Positions 1-6,123 of a stretch of DNA of 6,532 nt are shown here, one piece after another; positions within the stretch are counted from its first letter, which is position 1; every line of letters begins with the position of its first letter. Under the pieces are notes generated by a model that ran no database searches, was not told where the DNA came from, and worked only from the letters and a program-made list of their open reading frames with translations. The DNA is taken from positions 1 to 6,532 of the forward strand of contig PWTP01000153.1 of NCBI GenBank assembly GCA_003563865.1, written 5' to 3'. The stretch comes from Dehalococcoidia bacterium. GTDB lineage: Bacteria > Chloroflexota > Dehalococcoidia > Dehalococcoidales > CSSed11-197. A program made the position numbers and the translations under genes.

Positions 1-3000
1 AAGCCCCGTCTGGATAAAGAACTTCTGGAAAAACACAGTGAAGGCCTGATATGTTTAACCGCCTGTATTGCCGGCGAAATTCCCCGCCTTATTTTAAATG
101 GACGTTTATCCGAAGCACGGGAGTCGGCCCTTTGGTATAAGCAGGTATTTGGTGATGATTTTTATTTTGAGGTTCAACGCCATCCGCTTCCTGAACTTGA
201 GCAAATTAACGAGGAGCTTATCCCGCTTGCGCGTGAACTGGACATTCCGGTGGTAGCTACCAATGACGTTCATTATATTCATCCCGAAGATTCAGGCCCA
301 CATGAATTACTTCTGTGTATCGGTACAAACTCTACTATCGATGATGAAAAACGCAAGCGAATGGGGGGCGATTGTTTTTATCTGAAAAGCTCAGAGGAAA
401 TGACCGAGCTTTTTCAAGATATACCTGAGGCAATTGAAAACACCGGTGTAATCGCCGATAAATGCAAACTTAAACTCGAATTTGGCCGGCTGCAACTTCC
501 CGAGATAGATATTCCGGATGGCAACAAACCTCTTAAATATCTGGAAGAACTGTGCCGTAAGGGGCTTGAGCGGTTTTACCCAAATGCCGGCCAAGACATA
601 TTAAAACGGCTGGATTATGAACTGGATGTTATACGCCAGACCGATTTTGCCAACTATTTTCTGGTTGTGTGGGACATTATTTCATTTGTGCGCAGTGAAA
701 GGATACTGTTCAATGTGCGTGGCAGTGCTGCTTCCAGTATTGTATTGCGGTGCCTGGGTATTACCGACGTTGATCCCATGTCCCATGGTCTGGTTTTTGA
801 AAGGTTTTTAAACATTGAACGCCGGGAGATGCCGGATATCGATCTGGATTTTGAGGATGTAAGGCGGGATGAGGTTATCAACTATGTTTCACAAAAATAT
901 GGATCAGATCACGTAGCCCAAATTATTACCTTCGGCACCATGGGTGCGCGGGCGGCAATAAGAGACGTTGGCCGTGCTCTCGGAATTGCCTACAGTGATG
1001 TAGACCGCATCGCCCGGCTGGTGCCGGCTTCGCCCGGTATGACAATTGAAAAAGCCCTTGAAATGAGTGAAGAATTGCGAACGCTGGAGGTGTCTGACAA
1101 CACCGTTCAAAAGGTTTTGGAATCAGCCAAAAGAGTAGAAGGGTTATCCCGTCATGCTTCTACGCATGCCGCCGGGGTGGTTATTGCCCGCGAGCCTCTT
1201 ACTGATCAGTGTCCGTTGCAACTGCTTACCAGAGGCCATGATAACGGGCTGGTAATGACCCAGTATCCTATGGGTGATATTGCCAAAATCGGGCTTTTGA
1301 AAATGGACTTTTTGGGGCTGGTGAACTTGACTATCCTGGGGAAGGCCAGAGATATAATTCTGAAAGAGACCGGAGAACAGGTCCAACTCGACCATTTACC
1401 TCTAGATGACCAAAAGACCTTTAAGCTGCTGGCTACCGGTGAAACAGCCGGGGTTTTCCAGCTTGAAGGCAGCGGCATGCGCCGGTATATCAGGGAACTA
1501 AAGCCGTCGGTTTTTGGAGAGATTGCTGCCATGGTTGCCCTGTACCGCCCGGGGCCAATGGAGCAATTACCACGCTTTATCAAATCCAAGCACGGCCTTG
1601 AGCCTGCCTACTATCCACACCCGGCACTTGAGGAAATCTTAAAAGAAACCTATGGAGTCATCGTCTACCAGGAGCAGGTGATTTTCATTGTCTGCACTTT
1701 TGCTGGATATTCTCTCGGCCAGGCAGATATCTTCCGTAAGGCAATGGGCAAGAAAATAGCCGGAGCCATGAAAAAAGAGCGCAACAATTTTATTGATGGC
1801 GCTCTCAAACTTGGTTATCCGGAAAATGTAGCCGGTGAGGTTTTCTCTCTGATTGAACCATTTGCCGGCTATGCCTTCAACAAAGCCCATGCGGTCAGCT
1901 ATGCCCTTGTAGCCTATCAAACGGCTTATCTTAAGGCCAATTATCCGGTTGAATACATGACTGCGCTGCTGATCAGTTACCACGGTAATTCAGATAAGCT
2001 GGCAACGGCTTTTGGTGAATGCCACAAGCTGGGGATTGAAGTACTGCAACCTGATATAAACAGCAGTGAGCTGAGTTTTTCAATTGAAACCCGGGATGAT
2101 GGGGGCAAGGCCATACGTTTTGGGCTGGCCGGTATTAAAAATGTTGGATCGGGGGCAGTTGAACCGCTGATTGAAGAAAGAAAAGGAAGCGGCAAATATG
2201 CATCTATTGAAGACCTGTGCCGGCGGGTTAATATCGGGGCGGTTAACCGGCGGGCGGTAGAGAGCCTGATTAAAGCCGGAGCCATGGATGAAATGGGGGA
2301 CAGAGGCACTTTACTGTCTAATCTGCCCCGCATCATGGCACTTTCTGAAAGGCAGCAAAAACTTAAAGACAGCGGGCAGACAACCATGTTTGACCTGTTT
2401 GGCACAACCGCCGAAACCCCTTTGCCGAGTCTTGATTTAGAACCTGCTCCAGTGTCCCTGAAAGAAAAACTGGACTGGGAAAAAGAGTTAATGGGGGTTT
2501 ACCTCTCAGAACACCCGTTTAGCCCGTATGTAAGCCAGGCGACGGCTGAGAATGACATTGCACTTTGTGGCCAGATAGATGAAGAAATGCAAGGCTGTGT
2601 GGTTCGGGTTGCCGGCATGGTGGTATCTGTGCGCAACCTTACAACCCGTGATGGCAAGGCTGCAGTCAGCGCTGTTTTTGAAGATATGGATGGCAGCATA
2701 GAAGTGGTGGCCTGGCCCAGGGTATACAGTGCTTCCAAAGAGCTTTGGCAGGAAGGTAAAATTTTGCTGGTACAGGGGAAAGTAAAAGCCAGGGGCGATA
2801 ATGTGCAGATAGTAGTTGATAACGTGAGCACCTATGAACTCAATAAGAAACCGGAGGATGATGACTTGCCAAACGTTAGTGAAAACAAACCTGAAAAAAT
2901 TGATAGCACAAAGCAGATAAGGCTATACCTTAAACAGAGCGGTGACGAGAGCCTGGATATTGAAAATTTTCAGAAACTGGTTGACCTGATAAAAGACTCC

Positions 3001-3147
3001 CCCGGGGTTGACAAAATACGAATGTCTGTTAATAACGGCAGCCGTATTTACCAGCTGGAATTACCGGATGTTCAGGTTAGATATAGCCCGGTTTTGCACA
3101 AAAAACTGGTTAATATCCTGGGGCCAAAAGGGGTGGAGGTTGTATAA
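1..3147 (+). CDS. dnaE: DNA polymerase III alpha subunit (DnaE1 type), 5' end missing
   Basis: Catalytic subunit of the replicative DNA polymerase, which extends DNA with dNTPs at the fork together with the sliding clamp. The frame is open from base 1, so the ATG at 250 is internal; 1048 residues are visible, and alignment to E. coli numbering suggests about 115-135 N-terminal residues are missing. Domains by window codon: rest of the PHP domain (1 to about 150, with the ATNDVHY motif at 86-92); palm with PDIDLDF (catalytic D281 and D283) and KMDFLGL (D436), spaced almost exactly as E. coli D401, D403 and D555; ALYRPGPM and FNKAHAVSYAL in the thumb/fingers region; helix-hairpin-helix at about 735-763; clamp-binding motif QTTMF at 793-797; OB fold from about 866; and an extra C-terminal domain at about 972-1048 typical of DnaE1-type enzymes outside the enterobacteria. 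No intein or frameshift is seen. It stops at TAA, 23 bases before radC, suggesting cotranscription. Confidence 0.98.
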   Translation, partial: KPRLDKELLEKHSEGLICLTACIAGEIPRLILNGRLSEARESALWYKQVFGDDFYFEVQRHPLPELEQINEELIPLARELDIPVVATNDVHYIHPEDSGPHELLLCIGTNSTIDDEKRKRMGGDCFYLKSSEEMTELFQDIPEAIENTGVIADKCKLKLEFGRLQLPEIDIPDGNKPLKYLEELCRKGLERFYPNAGQDILKRLDYELDVIRQTDFANYFLVVWDIISFVRSERILFNVRGSAASSIVLRCLGITDVDPMSHGLVFERFLNIERREMPDIDLDFEDVRRDEVINYVSQKYGSDHVAQIITFGTMGARAAIRDVGRALGIAYSDVDRIARLVPASPGMTIEKALEMSEELRTLEVSDNTVQKVLESAKRVEGLSRHASTHAAGVVIAREPLTDQCPLQLLTRGHDNGLVMTQYPMGDIAKIGLLKMDFLGLVNLTILGKARDIILKETGEQVQLDHLPLDDQKTFKLLATGETAGVFQLEGSGMRRYIRELKPSVFGEIAAMVALYRPGPMEQLPRFIKSKHGLEPAYYPHPALEEILKETYGVIVYQEQVIFIVCTFAGYSLGQADIFRKAMGKKIAGAMKKERNNFIDGALKLGYPENVAGEVFSLIEPFAGYAFNKAHAVSYALVAYQTAYLKANYPVEYMTALLISYHGNSDKLATAFGECHKLGIEVLQPDINSSELSFSIETRDDGGKAIRFGLAGIKNVGSGAVEPLIEERKGSGKYASIEDLCRRVNIGAVNRRAVESLIKAGAMDEMGDRGTLLSNLPRIMALSERQQKLKDSGQTTMFDLFGTTAETPLPSLDLEPAPVSLKEKLDWEKELMGVYLSEHPFSPYVSQATAENDIALCGQIDEEMQGCVVRVAGMVVSVRNLTTRDGKAAVSAVFEDMDGSIEVVAWPRVYSASKELWQEGKILLVQGKVKARGDNVQIVVDNVSTYELNKKPEDDDLPNVSENKPEKIDSTKQIRLYLKQSGDESLDIENFQKLVDLIKDSPGVDKIRMSVNNGSRIYQLELPDVQVRYSPVLHKKLVNILGPKGVEVV

Positions 3148-3160
3148 AAGAAGCAGTCTT

Positions 3161-3180
3161 GTGGGTATGAGTGGGTAATA
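3161..3180 (+). repeat. Imperfect tandem 10-base repeat at the radC start
   Basis: GTGGGTATGA is followed directly by GTGGGTAATA, matching at 8 of 10 positions. The second copy carries the GTG start of radC; the first carries a GTG and an ATG in another frame that reach TAA at 3176-3178, overlapping the radC start. The arrangement looks like a small duplication that altered the translation start. It could also be coincidence in a short spacer. Confidence 0.6.
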
Positions 3181-3896
3181 AACCGGGGTACACAGGCCAC
3201 TTTGAGCGGTTGCGGGACCGCTTTGAGAAAGGTGGCCTTGAAGCTTTTGGTGAATATGAAATAGTAGAGCTTTTGCTTACTTTTGGTACACCTCGCTGTG
3301 ACTGTAAGCCCATCGCCAGGGCAGCTATTGAAGAGTTTAAAAGCCTGAGGGGCGTTCTTGACGCACCTGAAGAAGAATTATCAAAAATCAAAGGAATCAA
3401 CAAGCGGAACATCGTATATCTTAAAATAATCCGGGCTACTGCCAACGAACTCCTCAAAGATAAAGCAAAAGGTTCCGGAGTATATTGCAACAGCGCCGAA
3501 GACGTCTATAATCACTTGAAGGTATCGATATCTGCTAAACCCCAAGAAGTTTTCAAGGTGTTTTATCTTGATAACCGGAACCAGGTTCGAGATATTGAAG
3601 ATCTTTTTACCGGCACAGTTAACCGGAGTGCAGTGTACCCGCGTGAAGTTATGAACAGGGCCTTAAAGCACAATGCTACCGGGCTGATTTTTGCCCATAA
3701 TCACCCCTCCGGCTGCCTTGAGCCCAGCCCGGAAGATAAAAACCTGACCCGCACACTGGTTTTTGCTGCCATATTCATGCAGATTAAAGTGCTTGACCAC
3801 CTGATTATTACCAGAGACGGCTATTACTCTTTCTCAGCCAGCGGCCTCATTGACCAATGGGAAGCAGAGTATATCAAGCTTAATATGGCTCAATAA
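3171..3896 (+). CDS. radC: RadC family JAB-domain protein
   Basis: A 241-residue RadC/UPF0758 protein, about the usual family length. The N-terminal half has the family opening (HFERLRDRF at 10-18, then ELLLTFGTPR) and a helix-hairpin-helix-like stretch (about 62-90). The C-terminal half is a JAB/MPN domain with a complete metal motif: H176-x-H178, S186 and D189 in HNHPSGCLEPSPED, with E126 a candidate Glu. Metal-dependent hydrolase or nuclease activity is predicted from the fold; the family's 'DNA repair' name is doubtful, because the original E. coli radC mutation was traced to recG and the pneumococcal gene is competence-induced but dispensable for repair and transformation. The start is GTG: an in-frame TGA at 3168-3170 abuts it, so no earlier start in this frame is possible. 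There is no good ribosome binding site close by; the nearest strong GGAGG (3134-3139 area) lies inside the end of dnaE, so translational coupling is likely. The 3' end overlaps convergent ogt by 17 bases. Confidence 0.95.
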   Translation: MGNKPGYTGHFERLRDRFEKGGLEAFGEYEIVELLLTFGTPRCDCKPIARAAIEEFKSLRGVLDAPEEELSKIKGINKRNIVYLKIIRATANELLKDKAKGSGVYCNSAEDVYNHLKVSISAKPQEVFKVFYLDNRNQVRDIEDLFTGTVNRSAVYPREVMNRALKHNATGLIFAHNHPSGCLEPSPEDKNLTRTLVFAAIFMQIKVLDHLIITRDGYYSFSASGLIDQWEAEYIKLNMAQ

Positions 3897-4416
3897 TATG
3901 TGTGCCTCGGTTGCTTTTTCCAACTGTTTCGGTTCGTTCTATTTCCAGCAGCCTGCTTTTTATGTTGAGCCCGCCGCTGAAACCTCCCAGTGATCCATCA
4001 CTTCTTATGATGCGGTGGCAGGGCACGATTACCGGCACAGGGTTATGTCCAAGGGCTTGCCCCACCGCACGGCATGCCCGGGGTTTGCATGCTTGACGGG
4101 CTATTTCACTGTAACTCGCAGTATAGCCATAAGGAACCTCTCGGGTTAAGCGCCATACATCAAGATAGAAAGGTGAAAAGCCGGCCAAATCAAGCTTTTC
4201 ATCAAATATTACTTTATTTCCGGCAAAATAGTCCTTTATTTTGCCGGCCAGCTTTTCTAAAAACCGATCATCTCTGTGTGCCCGGTGCAAGCTGCTTATG
4301 ATTGAAAGTGCCGCTTCTCTGGTTTCCCGGGGCAGGCCAAGCCGCATTATGCCGTTTTCGGAAGCAATAATGCTTACCCATCCCATAGATGTTGGTACCA
4401 GTGTGTATATATACAT
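3880..4416 (-). CDS. ogt: Methylated-DNA--[protein]-cysteine S-methyltransferase
   Basis: Suicide repair protein that moves an alkyl group from O6-alkylguanine (and probably O4-alkylthymine) in DNA to its own cysteine. The 178 residues match the Ogt/MGMT size without an Ada regulatory domain. Visible features are VPYGYTASYSEIA (94-106) opening the DNA-binding domain, RAVGQALGHNPVPVIVPCHR (116-135) with the probable arginine finger R116, hinge N125 and acceptor C133 in PCHRI, and the closing GGFSGGLNIKSRLLEIE segment. The last 15 or so residues (TVGKSNRGTHIIEPY) are a variable tail. The start is ATG with AAAGGT 7 bases upstream (4424-4428 core); the next Met, residue 11, would cut off the first strand of the N-terminal domain. 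It lies 18 bases after hpf, so it is probably the last gene of that operon. Its 3' end overlaps radC, with no clear terminator. Confidence 0.96.
   Translation of the reverse strand: MYIYTLVPTSMGWVSIIASENGIMRLGLPRETREAALSIISSLHRAHRDDRFLEKLAGKIKDYFAGNKVIFDEKLDLAGFSPFYLDVWRLTREVPYGYTASYSEIARQACKPRACRAVGQALGHNPVPVIVPCHRIIRSDGSLGGFSGGLNIKSRLLEIERTETVGKSNRGTHIIEPY
4220..4247. repeat. Perfect 11-bp inverted repeat with 6-base loop inside ogt
   Basis: CCGGCAAAATA at 4220-4230 is the exact reverse complement of TATTTTGCCGG at 4237-4247, separated by GTCCTT. On the ogt mRNA it forms a hairpin about 170-197 bases into the gene, encoding the AGKIKDYFAG stretch. No T-run follows on either strand, so it is not a standard intrinsic terminator. 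YFAG is a common motif in this family, so protein constraint explains one arm in part but not the full pairing. Confidence 0.85.
4404..4415. other. Perfect 12-bp palindrome over the ogt start codon
   Basis: TGTATATATACA overlaps the ATG of ogt and encodes the opening Met-Tyr-Ile-Tyr-Thr. A 12-bp palindrome is expected once or twice by chance in a window this size, so only its position is notable. It could be a weak operator or a small mRNA hairpin over the start codon. No regulator is identified. Confidence 0.3.
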
Positions 4417-4434
4417 ATCTTTACCTTTAGTGTT

Positions 4435-4992
4435 TTATTCCAGCTCTGGAGCAATCAGGCCGTAATCACCGTCTTTCCTCCGGTACAACAGGTTAATTTT
4501 ATTTGTTTCAGAATTAGTAAAAAGAAAAAAGTCATGCTTTAGCAGTTCCATCTGGTCGGCTGCTTCTTCAATCGGCATGGGCTTTACCGTGAAGCGTTTG
4601 ATTTTCACCACCGGTTTTCGTTCGATAGACGCTTCGGTCTGATTTTCAATTTCACGAGCCATGGCAACACCGGCCGGTACCACATTTTTACTGCGGTCTT
4701 CCATTTTACCTTTCCAGCGCTCAAATTGCCGTTCGGTAACCGGCAAGGCTTTATCTATGGCTGCCTGTATGGTTTCGGCACGCTCTTCGGTGTGGATGAG
4801 GGTGGAATGACAATCGAGCACGATGCGGGCAATAAACCGGTCCTTTTGTGCTTTGGTTTTTTCTTCAGAAATCTCAACCCGGATTTCTGAAATATCGTTC
4901 ATTCGTCGTCTGAGTTTGCCGAGCTTCTTCTCAATATAGGTTTTTGCCCCTTCCGGTAGTTCCATGTTTTTACTGCCGATCTTGATTTCCAT
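4435..4992 (-). CDS. hpf: Ribosome hibernation promoting factor, long form
   Basis: Binds the 30S decoding region and dimerises 70S ribosomes into inactive 100S particles when growth stops. The 185 residues show both domains of the long form: the N-terminal S30AE domain (about 1-100, starting MEIKIGSKNMELPEGAKTYI), a variable linker (about 101-126), and the C-terminal dimerisation domain (about 128-184) with KRFTVKPMPIEEA, QMELLKHDFFLF and YRRKDGDYGLI. The C-terminal domain separates it from the short HPF/YfiA proteins of enterobacteria, which use RMF. The start is ATG with AAAGGCGG (5002-5009) 9 bases upstream. It begins 21 bases after comF and ends 18 bases before ogt. The comF-hpf adjacency resembles Firmicutes such as streptococci, where the hibernation gene follows comFC. 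Nothing is missing or broken. Confidence 0.97.
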   Translation of the reverse strand: MEIKIGSKNMELPEGAKTYIEKKLGKLRRRMNDISEIRVEISEEKTKAQKDRFIARIVLDCHSTLIHTEERAETIQAAIDKALPVTERQFERWKGKMEDRSKNVVPAGVAMAREIENQTEASIERKPVVKIKRFTVKPMPIEEAADQMELLKHDFFLFTNSETNKINLLYRRKDGDYGLIAPELE

Positions 4993-5013
4993 TTTTTATT
5001 TCCGCCTTTCAAA

Positions 5014-5706
5014 TTATACTTCTCTGGCAAGAGTGAGCCCTCTAACCCCACTGGCACCGGCTGCTTTCAAAGCGCCGGCGCATGAATCAAGGGTTGCACC
5101 GCTGGTGCATACGTCATCAATAAGTAGTATCTTTTTACCTTTAATCTGAACATCACTACACGTAAACGCCATGTCTACATTGATGTGCCTGAGTTTGATG
5201 TTGCCGGCTTCCACCTGTGACTGAGCTTTTCGGGTCCTTCTCAGGCTGTTATTTGGCAATATTCCGGTTAGCTTACCCAGTTGTTTGGTAAGCAGCTCTG
5301 ACTGGTTATAACCACGCTGCCTTAAGCGGCTTTTGTGCAGGGGTACTGCTATTATCATATCCGGTACAAATGGTTTTTCTTTCAGATATTTGTGCATATA
5401 GCCGGCAAGCAACGGCGCAATCGCCCTTAGATTGTGGTATTTTAACTGGATAACCGCCTCACGAATAACGCCTTTGAAAACGAAAGGCGAACTCAGGCCA
5501 TCCAGAGATGTCCAGTAACGACAATCACATCGCCGCTTTCCTTCCAGGGGCAAAATGCATACAGGGCAAACCGGAGGCTTTGTGTAACTCAGGGTTAACG
5601 AACAGGTGTTACATATATATCCTTCTTCCCTGCCGCAAGCCACACATTTGGGAGGGAACAAAAGATCAAGCGCCATCCGGCTGATTTTCTCCAGATGGGT
5701 TAGCAT
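5014..5706 (-). CDS. comF: ComF family protein (zinc finger plus phosphoribosyltransferase domain)
   Basis: A 230-residue ComF/ComFC/GntX-type protein. The N-terminus carries a double-zinc-finger-like cysteine set: C21-x2-C24 with C32-x2-C35, then C47-x2-C50 with C60-x-C62. The rest is a type I phosphoribosyltransferase fold with the PRPP-binding loop LLIDDVCTSGATL at 194-206 and the family signature RLRQRGYNQSELL (127-139). In naturally transformable bacteria ComFC is a cytoplasmic protein needed for uptake of single-stranded DNA and is thought to work with the ComFA helicase; no comFA is visible here, and many non-competent bacteria also carry comF, so its role here is open. The start is ATG with AGGGG (5715-5719) 8 bases upstream. 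It lies 36 bases after the zinc-ribbon gene and 21 bases before hpf, consistent with one operon. Confidence 0.94.
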   Translation of the reverse strand: MLTHLEKISRMALDLLFPPKCVACGREEGYICNTCSLTLSYTKPPVCPVCILPLEGKRRCDCRYWTSLDGLSSPFVFKGVIREAVIQLKYHNLRAIAPLLAGYMHKYLKEKPFVPDMIIAVPLHKSRLRQRGYNQSELLTKQLGKLTGILPNNSLRRTRKAQSQVEAGNIKLRHINVDMAFTCSDVQIKGKKILLIDDVCTSGATLDSCAGALKAAGASGVRGLTLAREV

Positions 5707-5742
5707 TATATTTTCCCCTGGCTGTTATTTAAGTCGGCCAGG

Positions 5743-5967
5743 TCAGGCTACGGGGCGGGCACGGTGATTGGTGGCCCCATTCATAATGGGTTCGTTGACG
5801 TAAATATCCCCGTTTCTTATCTTTAAATTGTAGCCACAGTCCGGGTTAGTGCAAACCCATGCCTTGTAAAGCAATGAAGCTCCGTTTGAGCCAAAGTCGG
5901 ATAAAGGTATAAGTACCCCCTCATTATCCCCACATTTTGGACATTTTGGAAAGCAAGTAAGTTCCAC
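5743..5967 (-). CDS. Small zinc-ribbon protein of unknown function
   Basis: A 74-residue hypothetical protein. A zinc-binding ribbon is visible: C9-x2-C12 (CPKCGD) and C39-x4-C44 (CTNPDCGY), with an extra C5. The middle (SDFGSNGASLLYKAWVC) is probably the beta-hairpin between the two knuckles, and the C-terminal 25 residues look flexible and basic. There are no membrane segments or catalytic motifs. The start is GTG, supported by a strong GGGAGG 8 bases upstream (5976-5981); the ATG formed just after that site is out of frame. It is the first gene after the best promoter in the window and leads the comF-hpf-ogt cluster. A nucleic-acid-binding or protein-binding adaptor is possible by analogy with other ribbons, but no function can be named. 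Confidence 0.8.
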   Translation of the reverse strand: MELTCFPKCPKCGDNEGVLIPLSDFGSNGASLLYKAWVCTNPDCGYNLKIRNGDIYVNEPIMNGATNHRARPVA

Positions 5968-5975
5968 GATAACAT

Positions 5976-5981
5976 CCTCCC
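5976..5981 (-). promoter_or_regulatory. Strong ribosome binding site deciding a GTG start
   Basis: GGGAGG on the minus strand lies 8 bases before the GTG at 5967. It settles the start of the zinc-ribbon gene, which has no in-frame ATG near its N-terminus. Confidence 0.8.
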
Positions 5982-5992
5982 AGCCTTAATTT

Positions 5993-6020
5993 ATAATAAG
6001 GTAGTATACAACAGTGTCAA
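5993..6020 (-). promoter_or_regulatory. Sigma70-type promoter of the zinc-ribbon/comF/hpf/ogt operon
   Basis: On the minus strand, TTGACA (6015-6020, a perfect -35) is followed after 16 bases by TATTAT (5993-5998, 5 of 6 to the -10 consensus). Transcription would start near 5985, giving a leader of about 18 bases that holds the GGGAGG site. Position, hexamer quality and the noncoding setting all agree. A GTATAC palindrome lies in the spacer; no operator is otherwise evident. Confidence 0.75.
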
Positions 6021-6105
6021 TCAGGCTGACAAGGGCGGAGGGCTAGCCGGGGCTTATTTATTGAGTGGTTAAGCTGTCTCAAACACCGGTAGAGCAGGCA
6101 TGTTG
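6021..6105. other. Intergenic spacer without a recognisable gene or terminator
   Basis: This lies between the membrane protein stop and the operon promoter. I see no open frame of note on either strand and no GC-rich hairpin followed by a T-run in the minus direction, so transcription of the membrane gene may read into the downstream operon. Short repeats in this stretch are listed separately. Confidence 0.6.
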
Positions 6106-6123
6106 CTAGCCAGCCAGGCTGAC
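6022..6123 (+). repeat. Mirrored pairs of short direct repeats around a spacer
   Basis: CAGGCTGAC occurs at 6022-6030 and 6115-6123, and GCTAGCC at 6042-6048 and 6105-6111. The order is A-B-spacer-B-A, with every copy in the same orientation. The outer-right copy is in the 3' end of the membrane protein gene; the others lie in, or reach into, the intergenic space. They may be traces of a small rearrangement or chance matches. No mobile element is associated. Confidence 0.45.

Noticed and set aside
1206..1589. Long minus-strand open frame opposite dnaE, with others at 1639-1983, 1977-2405 and 2499-2831
   Set aside because: All lie fully inside strongly conserved dnaE coding sequence, have low-complexity shadow-like translations, and show no recognisable domain.
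2221..2258. Repeated CGGGTTAA/CGGTTAACCGGCGGG-like motifs in dnaE
   Set aside because: They encode the helix-hairpin-helix residues RRVNIGAVNRRAV, so the similarity is explained by the repeated amino acids.
3008..3036. TTGACA plus AATAAC with a 17-base spacer inside dnaE, as a possible radC promoter
   Set aside because: The -10 is weak (4 of 6), the site is in coding sequence, and TTGACA also occurs elsewhere by chance (for example near 6224). The short dnaE-radC gap already explains expression.
3140..3178. Leader peptide of about 12 codons from TTG 3140 to TAA 3176-3178 between dnaE and radC
   Set aside because: The GGAGG directly abuts the TTG, too close to serve as its ribosome binding site, and the frame is too short to judge.
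3110..3490. Minus-strand open frame opposite the start of radC
   Set aside because: It overlaps the dnaE end and the conserved RadC N-terminus, and has no domain.
5303..5314. Perfect 12-bp palindrome TGGTTATAACCA in comF
   Set aside because: One or two such palindromes are expected by chance in this length. This one encodes the conserved GYNQ signature region and is far from any start.
6045..6062. AGCC-GG-GGCT followed by TATTTATT, resembling a plus-strand terminator
   Set aside because: The stem is only 4 bp with a 2-base loop, the T-run is broken, and no plus-strand gene leads into it.
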